A stretch of 64,000 bases of DNA from Candidatus Zipacnadum vermilionense. GTDB taxonomy: Bacteria > Armatimonadota > Zipacnadia > Zipacnadales > Zipacnadaceae. This document shows, one piece after another, positions 9,339 to 19,661 of this stretch. Position 1 is the stretch's first letter. Each line of letters begins with the position of its first letter. Location: the NCBI GenBank assembly GCA_029821755.1, contig JALGSV010000013.1:38925-102924 (forward strand). The letters are read 5' to 3'. The notes under the pieces were generated by a model. The model worked only from the letters and a program-made list of their open reading frames with translations, ran no database searches and was not told where the DNA came from. Both the position numbers and the translations under genes were made by a program.

Positions 9339-12300
9339 ATGCCTAAGCGTACCGACCTGCGCAAGATCATGATCATCGGCTCGGGCCCGATTGTCATCGG
9401 CCAAGCCTGTGAGTTTGACTACTCCGGCGCCCAGGCCTGCAAGGCCCTCCGCGAAGAGGGCTATGAGGTCGTCCTCATCAACTCCAACCCGGCTACCATC
9501 ATGACCGACCCCGAGATGGCCGACCGGACCTACATCGAGCCCTTGAACCCCCAGTCGGTGGCCCGTATTATTGCCGAGGAGAAGCCCGATGCGCTGCTGC
9601 CTACGCTGGGAGGCCAGACGGGGCTGAACCTGGCGCTGGAACTGGCCGAGACCGGCGTGCTGTCGCGGAATAACGTGGAGCTGATTGGGGCCAAGCGGAA
9701 GGCCATTAGGAAGGCGGAGGACCGGGAACTGTTCAAGGACGCCATGCTGGCGGCGGGGTTGGATCTACCCCGGAGCGGCTTCGCGATGAGCCTGGCGGAC
9801 GCGCGGCGGATAGCGGAGGAGATCGGGTTTCCGCTGATCAGTCGACCCTCGGCGACGCTGGGGGGGACGGGGGGCGGGACGGCGTATGACCTGGCCGAGC
9901 TGGAGGCGGTGGTGGCGCACGGGCTGGATGCCTCGCCGATGAATGAGGTGCTAATCGAGGAGTCGGTGATCGGGTGGAAAGAGTACGAGCTGGAGGTCAT
10001 GCGGGATTCGCGGGACAACGTGGTGATCGTCTGCTCGATTGAGAACTTCGACCCCATGGGGATTCATACGGGGGACTCGATCACCGTGGCTCCGGCGCAG
10101 ACCCTGACCGACCGCGAGTACCAGAAGATGCGGGACCTGTCCATCCGGGTGATGCGCGAGATCGGGGTGGATACGGGCGGGTCGAATATCCAGTTTGCGG
10201 TCAACCCGGTGGACGGGCGGATGGTCATCATCGAGATGAACCCGCGGGTGAGCCGGTCCTCAGCGCTGGCCTCCAAGGCTACCGGATTCCCCATCGCCAA
10301 GATCGCGGCGAAGCTGGCGGTGGGGTATACGCTGGACGAGATCGCCAACGACATCACACGGGAGACGCCGGCGTGCTTTGAGCCGACTATTGACTATGTG
10401 GTGACGAAGATTCCGCGGTGGGCTTTCGAGAAGTTCCCGGAGGCGGACGCGCGGCTGATGACGCAAATGAAGTCGGTGGGCGAGGTTATGGCGATTGGGC
10501 GGACCTTCAAGGAATCGCTGCAGAAGGGGCTGCGATCGCTGGAGATCGCGCGGTTCGGGCTGGGGGCGGATGGGAAGGGGGCGCACTACGATGAGATGCC
10601 GCGGGAGGAGCTGGCGGCGCTGCTGAAGATCCCGCACCCGGACCGGCTGTTCCAACTGCGTAGCGCGCTGCGCGCGGGGCTGAGTATTGAAGAGCTGTTC
10701 GGGATCACGGGAATCGATCCCTGGTTCCTGGCGCATATCGCGGAGATAGTGGCGATGCAGGATGAGCTGGCCGCGCTGCGGGGCAAGCGGGCCATGACGG
10801 ACCTAACGCGGGAGGAGCTGTGGAGCCTCAAGCAGGCGGGGTTCTCGGACCGGCAGATCGCGGTGCTGACACAATCGGAGGACGCGGAGGTACGGGCGCA
10901 CCGGAAGGCGCTGGGCGTCACGCCTGTGGTGAAGCTGGTGGACACCTGCGCGGCGGAGTTTGAGGCCTTCACCCCGTATTACTACCTCACCTACGAGCAG
11001 GAGGACGAGTTCCGGGCCTCCGATAAGAAGAACATCATCATCCTGGGGGGCGGGCCCAACCGGATCGGGCAGGGGATTGAGTTCGACTACTGCTGCGTCC
11101 ACGCCGCCTTCGCGTTGCGGGAAGACGGGTACGAGACGGTTATGGTCAACTCGAATCCGGAGACGGTGAGCACCGACTACGACACCTCGGACAAGCTGTA
11201 CTTTGAGCCGCTGACGCTGGAGGACGTGCTGAACATCTGCGACAAGGAGCAGCCGCACGGGGTGATTGTGCAGTTTGGCGGGCAAACGCCGTTGAACTTG
11301 GCAGAGGGACTGGAGGCGAACGGGGTGCCGATTATCGGAACCTCGCCGGCCAATATCCGGCGGGCGGAGGACAGGAAGTCCTTCCAGGGGCTAGTGCAGA
11401 AACTGGGGCTGCTGCAGCCCAACAACGGTACGGCGACGACGATTGAGGAGGCGTTGGAGCACGCCAACCGCATCGGGTATCCGCTGGTGGTGCGGCCGTC
11501 GTATGTGCTGGGCGGACGGGCGATGCGGGTGGTGTACAACGACGAGCAGTTGGTCCGGTACATGAAGATGGCCTTTGAGGCGGCGCCGGATCACCCGATC
11601 CTGCTGGATGAGTTCCTGGAGGGGGCCGTCGAGATCGATGTGGACGCGATCGGCGACGGAGAGCGGTGCGTGATCGGCGGGGTGATGGAACACATCGAGG
11701 AAGCAGGGATTCACTCAGGGGATTCGGCGTGCGTGCTGCCGGCGTTCAGCCTGGCGGAGGATGAGCTGGAGGAGATCAAGCGGCAGACGCGGGCGCTGGC
11801 CATGGAGCTCCAGGTCATCGGGCTGATGAACGTGCAGTACGCCATCCGGCGGGAGGCGATCTACATCCTAGAGGTCAACCCGCGGGCCTCGCGGACCATC
11901 CCCTACGTGAGCAAGGCCATCGGGGTGCCGCTGGCCAAGCTGGCGGCGCGGGTGATGGGGGGCAAGACGCTGGACGAGTTGGGCTTCACCCAGGAAGTCT
12001 CGATCAACCACACCGCGGTCAAGGCGCCGGTCTTCCCCTTCAACAAGTTCAGCGGGATCGACACGCTGCTGGGGCCGGAGATGAAGTCCACCGGGGAGGT
12101 CATGGGCATTGACCGGCACTTCGGGGCGGCCTTCGCCAAGGCGTATATCGCGGCGGGGCAGAAGTTGCCGATGCGGGGGACGGTCTTCATCTCGGTGCGC
12201 AATCGGGACAAGCGGGACATCATCTTCATCGGCAAGCGCCTGGCGGAGATAGGGTTCCACATCGTGGCGACGGAGGGTACGGCGAGCGTGCTGCGGCGGG

Positions 12301-12656
12301 CGGGGGTGGACGCGGAGGTAGTCTACCGCCTCCGGGACCCGCGGGGGCGGAATGTGCTGGACCTTATCCAGGAGCGACGGATAGACCTGATCATCAACAC
12401 CCCGCGCGGCGAGGAAACCCGCGAGGACTACCGCCTCATCCGAGCGGAGGCGGTGCTGTACGACATCCCGCAGATCACGACGATGGCCGGCGCGATGGTG
12501 GCGGTCCTGGGCATCGAGGCGCTGCAGAAGGGCGAGATAGAGGCGCGGCCGCTGCAGGAGTATCACGAGGAGATTGGGGAAGTCGCGAGTCGCGAGTCGC
12601 GAGTCGCGAGTCGCGAGTGGGGAGTCGCGAGTGGGGAGGGGAGCAGAGGGGACTGA
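9339..12656 (+). CDS. carB: Carbamoyl-phosphate synthase, large subunit
   Basis: CarB makes carbamoyl phosphate from bicarbonate, two ATP and ammonia supplied by the glutaminase subunit CarA, for pyrimidines and arginine. The protein shows two homologous ATP-grasp halves (about residues 1-400 and 550-935), each opening with a [15 protein letters not shown] glycine motif and ending with [16 protein letters not shown] or [16 protein letters not shown]. An MGS-like allosteric domain follows to about 1075. Length is 1,105, some 25-30 more than usual, because the stop is displaced by a 7-bp tandem repeat; the tail is [17 protein letters not shown]. carA is not adjacent. Start ATG 9339 follows AAGGAG. 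Very high confidence in function; the tail is likely dispensable. Confidence 0.97.
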   Translation: MPKRTDLRKIMIIGSGPIVIGQACEFDYSGAQACKALREEGYEVVLINSNPATIMTDPEMADRTYIEPLNPQSVARIIAEEKPDALLPTLGGQTGLNLALELAETGVLSRNNVELIGAKRKAIRKAEDRELFKDAMLAAGLDLPRSGFAMSLADARRIAEEIGFPLISRPSATLGGTGGGTAYDLAELEAVVAHGLDASPMNEVLIEESVIGWKEYELEVMRDSRDNVVIVCSIENFDPMGIHTGDSITVAPAQTLTDREYQKMRDLSIRVMREIGVDTGGSNIQFAVNPVDGRMVIIEMNPRVSRSSALASKATGFPIAKIAAKLAVGYTLDEIANDITRETPACFEPTIDYVVTKIPRWAFEKFPEADARLMTQMKSVGEVMAIGRTFKESLQKGLRSLEIARFGLGADGKGAHYDEMPREELAALLKIPHPDRLFQLRSALRAGLSIEELFGITGIDPWFLAHIAEIVAMQDELAALRGKRAMTDLTREELWSLKQAGFSDRQIAVLTQSEDAEVRAHRKALGVTPVVKLVDTCAAEFEAFTPYYYLTYEQEDEFRASDKKNIIILGGGPNRIGQGIEFDYCCVHAAFALREDGYETVMVNSNPETVSTDYDTSDKLYFEPLTLEDVLNICDKEQPHGVIVQFGGQTPLNLAEGLEANGVPIIGTSPANIRRAEDRKSFQGLVQKLGLLQPNNGTATTIEEALEHANRIGYPLVVRPSYVLGGRAMRVVYNDEQLVRYMKMAFEAAPDHPILLDEFLEGAVEIDVDAIGDGERCVIGGVMEHIEEAGIHSGDSACVLPAFSLAEDELEEIKRQTRALAMELQVIGLMNVQYAIRREAIYILEVNPRASRTIPYVSKAIGVPLAKLAARVMGGKTLDELGFTQEVSINHTAVKAPVFPFNKFSGIDTLLGPEMKSTGEVMGIDRHFGAAFAKAYIAAGQKLPMRGTVFISVRNRDKRDIIFIGKRLAEIGFHIVATEGTASVLRRAGVDAEVVYRLRDPRGRNVLDLIQERRIDLIINTPRGEETREDYRLIRAEAVLYDIPQITTMAGAMVAVLGIEALQKGEIEARPLQEYHEEIGEVASRESRVASREWGVASGEGSRGD
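12582..12637 (+). repeat. 7-bp tandem repeat (GTCGCGA) at the 3' end of carB
   Basis: Eight units in a row: five GTCGCGA, one GTGGGGA, one GTCGCGA, one GTGGGGA. Because seven is not a multiple of three, all three frames are read in turn and the encoded peptide repeats every seven residues. Changes in copy number would alter the carB stop codon used. A shorter array of GTGGAAC units follows leuA at 55198. Confidence 0.9.
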
Positions 12657-12813
12657 CGCCGGAGCACAGCGGAGGTGTCTGTCGCCGTCGTGTTTAGCGC
12701 TTAACGACCCCTATCCGTGACCTCTTGCCTCGCAGGAGAAACGGTGTCCCTTGTCGAACAAAGTTCGGTGACGCCCCAGTTGTTGGAAAGCTTCTCGGGG
12801 AGGCGAAGAAGGA

Positions 12814-14094
12814 ATGAGACTCAAAGACCTGGACACTGAACTGATATCAAGGGCCTTCTCCCCCGCAAAGGAGATTGAAGACCCGCGGCTGTTCGCTGGC
12901 AGGCGGGAGGAGATCGAAGCGGGTATTCGCGCCCTGCTGAACCGGGGCGGGTTCCTTACTGTATTCGGTCTGCGGGGCGTCGGGAAAAGCTCAATCGCGC
13001 TTCAACTGAGGAACATCGCTGAGGGGAACCGAGAACTCGCGAAAACTCTCAATCTCGAAAGGCTGCTTCCGAGGAGGGAATTCAACTTCATAGTTCAGTA
13101 CTACAAGGCCGATTCGTTCATCAAGGACGCCCGCGACCTGTTCTACCGGATCCTCTTCGGGGATGATGGCAACCGAGCGCTCTTCTCCCTGACGGACTCG
13201 GGCGACAAACGGCTGGAGGAGTTCAAGAGCGTCGCGGATTTCGGCGGCGAGGGAGGAATACCCGGGGCGAAGCTCAAGGCCCAGACTCGGCAGGAGAAAA
13301 CGTTCAGACAGTACGTCTCCTCCGATCTGATCCAGCAGTTCAGGCAGTTGCTTGGCACGATCCAGAAGGATAACCAGAAGCGGACGGGGCTGTTGCTACT
13401 CATAGACGAGTTCGACCGGATTCCCGACAAGGAGGGCTTTGCGTCCATCGTTAAGGCGTGCTCCTCCGATTACGTCAAATTCGGCGTGGTGGGTATCGCG
13501 TCTACCGTGACTGAGTTGATCAGGGACCACAGCTCCATCGGAAGGCAAATTGACGCCGTCCATGTACCCCTCATGCCGCAGGATGAACTGCAACAGATTC
13601 TGAATCGAGCGGAATTCGTCGTCAGTAAGGCGATCACTTTCGACCCCGAAGCGGCGGCGGAGATCGCGGCGCGCTCTGAGGGCTTCCCGTTCTTCACCCA
13701 CCTGCTCGGCAGGGAGGCCATGCTCCTCGCCTTTGACCGGGGGAGTCCCACGGTAACGACGGTGGACATAAGAAGCCTCTCCGAGAAGATCTCCCAAGGG
13801 CGCCTGCGCTGCATATATGAGGACATGTACCACAGTGCGGTCAAGAGTTCCGCTCAGCGCGAGCTTCTGCTGAAGATGTTCGCCGAGCACTCGGAAGATG
13901 AGATCAACACCGAGGATGTGTACGCCCTCGCCGGGGAATTTGGGATCACCAACCCGTCGCAATTGATGAAGCAGCTAACCACCCCTGACAGCCCCGACGC
14001 CGCCCCGGTGTTGGTGAAGGTTCGCGAGCGGTGTTTCCGCTTTTCCGACCCGGTTTTCAAGACGTACGCCAGGCTGAGGGAATGGAAGCTGTAG
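12814..14094 (+). CDS. AAA+ ATPase of the ORC/Cdc6-like or STAND type, function unknown
   Basis: 426 residues. Walker A is GLRGVGKSS (near residue 55), Walker B is LLLLIDEFDRI, followed by a sensor-like stretch VVGIASTVTELI and a lid region rich in helix (DELQQILNRAEF). The last 120 residues look like a winged helix (EDVYALAGEFGITNPSQLMKQL). This is the arrangement of archaeal-type ATPases and of some defence or signalling NTPases. Start ATG 12814 follows AGAAGGA. The gene has visibly lower GC and more mixed third positions than its neighbours, suggesting transfer. Its last 13 bases overlap the mtnA start, so translation may be coupled. No partner effector gene is visible; no specific function is assigned. 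Confidence 0.75.
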   Translation: MRLKDLDTELISRAFSPAKEIEDPRLFAGRREEIEAGIRALLNRGGFLTVFGLRGVGKSSIALQLRNIAEGNRELAKTLNLERLLPRREFNFIVQYYKADSFIKDARDLFYRILFGDDGNRALFSLTDSGDKRLEEFKSVADFGGEGGIPGAKLKAQTRQEKTFRQYVSSDLIQQFRQLLGTIQKDNQKRTGLLLLIDEFDRIPDKEGFASIVKACSSDYVKFGVVGIASTVTELIRDHSSIGRQIDAVHVPLMPQDELQQILNRAEFVVSKAITFDPEAAAEIAARSEGFPFFTHLLGREAMLLAFDRGSPTVTTVDIRSLSEKISQGRLRCIYEDMYHSAVKSSAQRELLLKMFAEHSEDEINTEDVYALAGEFGITNPSQLMKQLTTPDSPDAAPVLVKVRERCFRFSDPVFKTYARLREWKL

Positions 14095-15197
14095 TGGCCA
14101 CCATTCCCCCCACCGTAACCTGGCTTGACCCTCCCCACGGACTGGCGATCCGCATGATTGACCAGACTCTCCTTCCTGGCGAGTTAGTGATGCTGGACCT
14201 GCGCACCATCGAGGGCCTCTGCGAGGCTATCCGTTCCCTGCGCGTGCGGGGGGCGCCGGCGATTGGGTGCGCGGCGGCGCTGGGGCTGGCTCTGGTGGCG
14301 CAACAGACGGAGGCGGCGACCAGTGAGGAGATGCTGGCGGTGCTGGAGAAGGCGCGGGGAGAAGTCGCCTGCACGCGGCCCACGGCGGTGAACCTGTTCT
14401 GGGCGCTGGATCGGGTCATGGACATCGCGCGGCTGGCGGCGCTGATCGGCCCGGAACGGATTCGGGATCGGGTGCTGCATGAGGCCCAGGAGATCGTGGC
14501 GGAGGATGTGGAGCGGTGCCGGGGGATCGGGCGCATGGGCGCGCCGCTGTTGCCGGAGGCAGGGAACGTGCTGACTCATTGCAACGCCGGGGCGCTGGCG
14601 ACGGGGGGCTATGGGACGGCGCTGGGGGTGATTCGGGCAGCGGTGGAGGCGGGGAAGAAGATTCACGTGTGGGCCGACGAGACCCGGCCGCTCCTGCAGG
14701 GGGCGCGGCTAACGGCGTGGGAGATGCAGGCGGAGGGCATTCCCTGCACGGTGCTGTGCGACAACGCGGCGGGGGCGCTGATGGCCCAGGGGGAAGTGGA
14801 CTGCGTGGTGGTGGGGGCGGACCGGATTGCCGCCAACGGGGACGTAGCGAACAAGATTGGGACGTATGGGCTGGCAGTCCTGGCCAAGGCGCATGGCGTG
14901 CCGTTCTATGTGGCGGCGCCGCTGTCCACCCTGGACCCGGCCACGCCGAGCGGGGCGGAGATCGTCATCGAGCAGCGGGACTGGCGGGAGGTCAGCCTGG
15001 TGGCGGGGAGGCTGGAGAAGTCGATCATGCCGGAGGGGGTGCCCGCGTACAACCCCGCCTTTGACGTGACCCCGGCGGAGCTGGTGACGGCCATCATCAC
15101 GGAGAGCGCGGTGCTGCGCGCGCCGTATGGGGAGGCCATTGCGGAGCAGTTCAGCTTGATGGGGAAGGCGAATGGCGGAAGCCCGGCGGCGGGATAG
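14082..15197 (+). CDS. mtnA: S-methyl-5-thioribose-1-phosphate isomerase
   Basis: MtnA converts 5-methylthioribose-1-phosphate to the ribulose form in methionine salvage. The catalytic Cys lies in NVLTHCNAGALATGGYGTALG-type sequence and the catalytic Asp in GADRIAANGDVANKIGTY; SLRVRGAPAIGCAAALG is the N-terminal signature. From ATG 14082 the protein is 371 residues, slightly longer than usual at the C terminus. An earlier in-frame ATG (14031) lies within the AAA+ gene and adds non-conserved residues, so 14082, preceded by a GAGGG, was preferred. No other methionine-salvage gene is near. Confidence 0.95.
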   Translation: MEAVVATIPPTVTWLDPPHGLAIRMIDQTLLPGELVMLDLRTIEGLCEAIRSLRVRGAPAIGCAAALGLALVAQQTEAATSEEMLAVLEKARGEVACTRPTAVNLFWALDRVMDIARLAALIGPERIRDRVLHEAQEIVAEDVERCRGIGRMGAPLLPEAGNVLTHCNAGALATGGYGTALGVIRAAVEAGKKIHVWADETRPLLQGARLTAWEMQAEGIPCTVLCDNAAGALMAQGEVDCVVVGADRIAANGDVANKIGTYGLAVLAKAHGVPFYVAAPLSTLDPATPSGAEIVIEQRDWREVSLVAGRLEKSIMPEGVPAYNPAFDVTPAELVTAIITESAVLRAPYGEAIAEQFSLMGKANGGSPAAG

Positions 15198-15222
15198 GAG
15201 ATAGGGGGAACAGGATACTGCA

Positions 15223-15250
15223 GGGCGCGGGCTAGGTCCCGCGCCCTTTT
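15223..15250 (+). terminator. Intrinsic terminator after mtnA
   Basis: A perfect nine-pair stem, GGGCGCGGG and CCCGCGCCC, with loop CTAGGT is followed by TTTT. It lies 26 bases past the mtnA stop, between convergent genes. Confidence 0.75.
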
Positions 15251-15329
15251 CGTGTCAGCCCGGCAGCGTGTTCCCAGGACGGGGGCTCGCGTGGGGATCG
15301 AGCACATACCTGCCGCGGCGTTGGTCCGC

Positions 15330-18300
15330 CTAGCCTACTGCCTCGGTTGTGGTCGTGTCCGGGACCGGGACTAGCTCGCCGCTGACTAGGTCTATCGCCA
15401 CGTCGGTGTAGTTGCCTGCGGCGTCGATGGCCCGTATCACAATGATCTCGACGCCCTCATCTACCTGGGCGTGAGGGATAGTGAAGGACATCAGGGCGGG
15501 GCTGAAGGGGGCGACGGTGACCGCGGCCGCGGACCAGCTCGCGTCGGCTCCGTTGTCGTCCTCGGCGTTCTTCCAGGCTATCGAGACTATCCCACTGCCC
15601 TCGTCAAACACCGTGCCGATCACGTCGGGCGGCTGCTCCTCCGTCGCGGTGCCCAGTCGTACTGTCAGTGCGGGGGCTTCGTTGTCCACCAGCAGATTGG
15701 TGACCAGGGCCTCCGCCTCCAGCCAACCGACCGGGTTGCTGCGGAGGTCATTGACGACCAGGCGCAGGTCGTAGCGCCCCGCGTCGAGGGCGGCCGTATC
15801 CCACTCGTAGTTCTCCTCTTTGGTGGGGCCGGTCAGCTTCTCCCAGGCGGCGCCGACGGGGCGGAGGTAGACGGTGGTCAGCAGCGCGTCATCGTCAGGG
15901 TCCGTGGGGTCCCAACTGATGGAGACCTGGTTGTGGAGAGCAGCGCCGGTTTCCGGGTCGCCGATCTCTAGCTGGGGCGCCTGGTTGGCGGGCAAGCAGG
16001 AGACCTTCACCCGGCGAACGAGCGTGAGCTGGTCCGCGGGGGCCTGCAGGCGCAGGCGATACTGGAGGAAGCGGCCGGCGGAGGCCCGGAGGGGGCTGCC
16101 GTTGGCGATCGGAGCCGACCAGGCGCTCCAGGAGCCGTCCTCCGGGTCGTCGCTATTGCCGGTGCGGCATTGGGCGAGGACCGCTCCCGCCGCGGCCTCG
16201 GCCTCCCAGGAGAGCTTGCCCCAGGTGGATAGGCGCTCGGCATCGAGGGGCGTAGACGTATAGATCCCCTCGCGGGCCGCGGCCAGGGCGCAGGCCAGGA
16301 GGCCGCCGGGACCGTTGCCGAGGGCGTAGGCGCGGCCGCCGGGGGCCAGTACCATCTGCGACACGAAACCGGCCGGGCTTTCCCGGAGCACGGAGGCGCT
16401 GCGCTGCGTATTGCCGTTGGCGTCGCGGATCAGGAAGATCTGACCATCGGGAGCGGTGCCGACGTAGACGCCGTCGCGAGTGGCCAGCAGGGCGTTGACC
16501 GGCGTGTCGGAGTTGTCGTAGACCATCTGGGCCTCGCCGCTGGGGGCTACGCGGATGACCTGGCCGCTGGGGAAGGTGCCGGCATACAGGTTGCCGGCTT
16601 GATCGACCGCAAGCGTGGTGAAGTCTTCGCCGGTGGAACCGTAGAGCAGACGGGCGACGCCATCCTGCGTCACGGTGTAGACCCCACCCTCCCCGGCGGT
16701 GGTGACCACCAGCTCCTGGCCACGCCAGGCGAGGCTCAGAAGGTGGTTAACTGGGAGAGTGGTCAGAGCCGTGCAGGCGCCGTCGGGAGCGATTTTGTAC
16801 AGGACACCGTGGGGGCCGGCGCCCGCGTAGAGGGTGCCGTCGGGGGCGAGGAGCAGGGACCAGATGTACAGGGAGGAGATGCGGCACAACTCGGTGGCTT
16901 GGCCCTGGGGAGTGATCTCGAGAATCTTGCCGCTGGTGCTGCAGCCGGCCAAGACGGTGCCGTCGGGCCTGACGATCAGGGCGGTCACCGCGAAGTCCTT
17001 GGTCTCGTAGAATAGCTCTGCCTTGTCCGCCTTGAAGCGGTAGATGCGGCCGCCGTCGGCACTGAAGTAGAGCGTGCCGTCGGGGGCGCAGGCCGCGGCC
17101 AGCAGCGTGCGCTCCGGGAGGGAGGCCACTTGCTTCCAGGTGGGGACGAGCAGGACGCCGCCCTCGCTGGCCAGTCCGGTGCCGCGGGTCTCGCCGTCGG
17201 CGAAGTCATCCGCTGTGGCATGGATGAAATCAGTGGGCTGGCGTAGGACCAGACCCACACCCTCCTCTCTCTCGCGCTCGGCCTCGTTGAGGAATTCCCT
17301 CTCTTCCTCAGGCTGGGATTCCTCGCGCGGCTCCCGAGGGCGGGGAGACGCGGCCGGTGGCGCGCCGACCGGGGACTCGGGTTTGGCGGCTCCCGGGCCC
17401 CCCGGCGGGGAGGGTTGCATAGGGCGGGGGCGCAGACGCGAGACGACATCGGCGCGCAGGCCGGAGGCGGCCCAGCCCAGGGAGCGCGGCGGGTATTCGG
17501 GCAGCTGGAATTCCGTGCGGCCCATCGGCTTGGTGGACCAGACCATGCCCCTCTCCGGGGGCGAGGGAGGCTCGCGGGGGCCATCGCTGTCCTCGTCCGA
17601 GCCAGCAGGCGACTCCTCGCCGCCACCCGAGGGCGGGATGGGGCGCTGACCCTGGCGGTTCTCCACGGGCACCGTCAGGACCGCGCCGCCGAAGATCACC
17701 CAAGGCTCAGTCTGCTTGGCGCCGAACTCCTCGTAGCCCTGGCTCAAGTATAGGGGGACGGTGGCGCCGAGCAGGGCCTGGACGGACACGGGGAGGCCGG
17801 GGAGGCGGGTGGCGCCTACTGACATGCCCTCGTGGGGGCCGGCGGCGAGCACCAGGAGCTCCGTATTCTTCTCCTGGGAGGCGAACTCGTCGAGCATGCC
17901 TTGGAGGCTGTCGTAGTCAGGCGTGAGCACGTCGAGGTGACCGCGTAGGCTCGAGCCAAGGGAGCCGCCACAGACGCCGATTTCCAGGTTGGTGGCGGGC
18001 AAGTCGGCCGGGAGGTTGAGGGCGAGACGCCGGTCCACGGGCTGCCCCCCCCAGGGCCGGATGACGACGTGGACGTAAAGCGGCTCACCGGCCTTGGCTA
18101 GGGCCTGCTCGCTGTAGACCCGTTCGATAATGGCAGTGTCGTCGCGGTTGCGGAGAGTCGCCTCCACGCGCACAGACTTGATGTCCTGCGGCTCCCAGAG
18201 ATTGTACTTGAACAGGGCCGCAACTTCCATGATGCCCTGGACGATCTCCCCCATGGGAGACCCCTCGAAGTAGGAGGTGTTGGCGCGGGTGACATGCGCC

Positions 18301-19466
18301 CCTTTGGTGCCCTCAATGGTGAAGCTGGAGTCGATCATGCCGTGCGCACCTGCGCTGTAGGCGGCGTCCAGGGAGGACACCAGGCCCATTGTCACCAGCG
18401 TGGGAGTGAGGCTTTCGTGCTCGACGACGCTGAAGTTGTAGGCGTACTTGAGGCCCGAGTCGTCGTCGGTGACGCGTACCTCTACCGGGACGCTGGGGGC
18501 CTGGGGGCCGACATCGCCAGCAACGGCCCAGGGGGTGTCTTGGCGCAGGGAGCCCACGCGCGCCATGGCCGAGCCCAGCTTGGCGGGCTGCTCAAGACTG
18601 GGGAGGATGCTGTGGATCCAGGCGGTGGTGAGGGGGAAGTCAATGCCGCCGAGCTTGAGCATCTGATGGCCGAAGGCGAGCACGCGGGGGCCCTGGGTGT
18701 AGGTGACGGTGCCCACGCCGGTGACGTCGAAATCGCCCCAGAGGAGCTGCACCCCCACCGAGGAGCCGGGTTCGAGCTTGACGTCCACGGGGTCGCGCAT
18801 GGTGCCGGGGCCGGCGAGGGGGGTAACACCATAGGGCTGGAAGAGCTGACCGAGCCCCTTGAGCGCGTCGGCGGAGAAGCCGCTGCAGAAGAGGAGCGGC
18901 GCCGTCGGCCGCAGGGCGATGGTGTGCTCGTTGACGAAGGGAGCGGCGGGATTCCAGGAAACCTCAGCGTGGGTGACGGTGCGACCGGCTAGCTGGACGC
19001 CGTAGTCGGCGCAAGCGACCTGCGGCCGCTCTTCGGCGCCGCTCTGGCGCTCCCAGGCCCGGAGCATGGAGTTGATGGCGGTAATCCCGAAGATGGGCTC
19101 AGTCATGAAGGGCCAGGAGAAGGCGAGGGCGCCGATGAGCTTACCGTTGACGTAGACGGGGCTGCCGCTCATGCCGGAGATGACGCCAATCTTCTTCTCG
19201 CAGACGGGTCCGCTGAGCATCTTGCCCAGGATGATGTCCTCCCCCAGGTTGAACTTCTGCACAACCCCGAGGATCTCTACTTCGTCCTGGCTAATGGTCG
19301 TGCCCTGGTAGACGGTCTTAACCACACCCTTCATGCCGCGCTGAACCTCGTCGGTGGGCAGCATGGTCTGAGGATCGAAAAAAGGGGACAGGTCAGCCGC
19401 GGTGGCCACATCGGCAGCCAGGAGCAGCAGGATAGCAGCCAGGAAGGCGAGAGCGATGCGGTTCAT
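15330..19466 (-). CDS. Large secreted SpoIVB-type (S55) peptidase with C-terminal propeller
   Basis: 1,378 residues with a signal peptide (cleavage near ATAADL, residue 24). Residues about 30-400 form an S55 peptidase domain: PTDEVQRGMKGVVKTVYQG and IGVISGMSGSPVYVNGKLIG, where the GMSGSPV motif (residues 98-104) carries the catalytic serine. In spore formers SpoIVB is a PDZ-type signalling protease; stand-alone S55 proteins outside spore formers are uncharacterised. A Pro/Ser/Glu-rich linker (about 590-760) precedes a propeller of repeated blades (APDGTLY, RPDGTV, VAPSGEAQ, about 780-1090) and two Ig-like segments to the end. There is no sporulation gene nearby. Cell-surface or periplasmic location is inferred. 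Confidence 0.85.
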   Translation of the reverse strand: MNRIALAFLAAILLLLAADVATAADLSPFFDPQTMLPTDEVQRGMKGVVKTVYQGTTISQDEVEILGVVQKFNLGEDIILGKMLSGPVCEKKIGVISGMSGSPVYVNGKLIGALAFSWPFMTEPIFGITAINSMLRAWERQSGAEERPQVACADYGVQLAGRTVTHAEVSWNPAAPFVNEHTIALRPTAPLLFCSGFSADALKGLGQLFQPYGVTPLAGPGTMRDPVDVKLEPGSSVGVQLLWGDFDVTGVGTVTYTQGPRVLAFGHQMLKLGGIDFPLTTAWIHSILPSLEQPAKLGSAMARVGSLRQDTPWAVAGDVGPQAPSVPVEVRVTDDDSGLKYAYNFSVVEHESLTPTLVTMGLVSSLDAAYSAGAHGMIDSSFTIEGTKGAHVTRANTSYFEGSPMGEIVQGIMEVAALFKYNLWEPQDIKSVRVEATLRNRDDTAIIERVYSEQALAKAGEPLYVHVVIRPWGGQPVDRRLALNLPADLPATNLEIGVCGGSLGSSLRGHLDVLTPDYDSLQGMLDEFASQEKNTELLVLAAGPHEGMSVGATRLPGLPVSVQALLGATVPLYLSQGYEEFGAKQTEPWVIFGGAVLTVPVENRQGQRPIPPSGGGEESPAGSDEDSDGPREPPSPPERGMVWSTKPMGRTEFQLPEYPPRSLGWAASGLRADVVSRLRPRPMQPSPPGGPGAAKPESPVGAPPAASPRPREPREESQPEEEREFLNEAEREREEGVGLVLRQPTDFIHATADDFADGETRGTGLASEGGVLLVPTWKQVASLPERTLLAAACAPDGTLYFSADGGRIYRFKADKAELFYETKDFAVTALIVRPDGTVLAGCSTSGKILEITPQGQATELCRISSLYIWSLLLAPDGTLYAGAGPHGVLYKIAPDGACTALTTLPVNHLLSLAWRGQELVVTTAGEGGVYTVTQDGVARLLYGSTGEDFTTLAVDQAGNLYAGTFPSGQVIRVAPSGEAQMVYDNSDTPVNALLATRDGVYVGTAPDGQIFLIRDANGNTQRSASVLRESPAGFVSQMVLAPGGRAYALGNGPGGLLACALAAAREGIYTSTPLDAERLSTWGKLSWEAEAAAGAVLAQCRTGNSDDPEDGSWSAWSAPIANGSPLRASAGRFLQYRLRLQAPADQLTLVRRVKVSCLPANQAPQLEIGDPETGAALHNQVSISWDPTDPDDDALLTTVYLRPVGAAWEKLTGPTKEENYEWDTAALDAGRYDLRLVVNDLRSNPVGWLEAEALVTNLLVDNEAPALTVRLGTATEEQPPDVIGTVFDEGSGIVSIAWKNAEDDNGADASWSAAAVTVAPFSPALMSFTIPHAQVDEGVEIIVIRAIDAAGNYTDVAIDLVSGELVPVPDTTTTEAVG

Positions 19467-19492
19467 AGAGCGTGTCCTTTTACCACGGCCAG

Positions 19493-19540
19493 GTCGCCGG
19501 GCGAATACATATCAACAAAGAGAAGAATTCGCCGGGCGAC
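19493..19540. promoter_or_regulatory. 14-bp inverted repeat upstream of the S55 peptidase gene
   Basis: Arms GTCGCCGGGCGAAT at 19493-19506 and ATTCGCCGGGCGAC at 19527-19540 match as an inverted repeat at 13 of 14 positions and are separated by 20 AT-rich bases. It sits 27-74 bases before the ATG at 19466, the right place for an operator or a leader hairpin. No clear promoter boxes were recognised. Confidence 0.4.
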
Positions 19541-19661
19541 GGGAGGGGACCTTCTCGGAAGTGGGGAACGGAGGGGAGGTGCGGGCGCGACGCGAGTAAT
19601 CTCACCCGGCATGCCCGGACGCATGCCCTTCTCTCCCCCGCCGGTGCCTGACGACGGGCAT

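Noticed and set aside
14031..14081. Longer N terminus of mtnA
   Set aside because: Those codons lie within the AAA+ gene and add residues not typical of MtnA; 14082 has a ribosome site.
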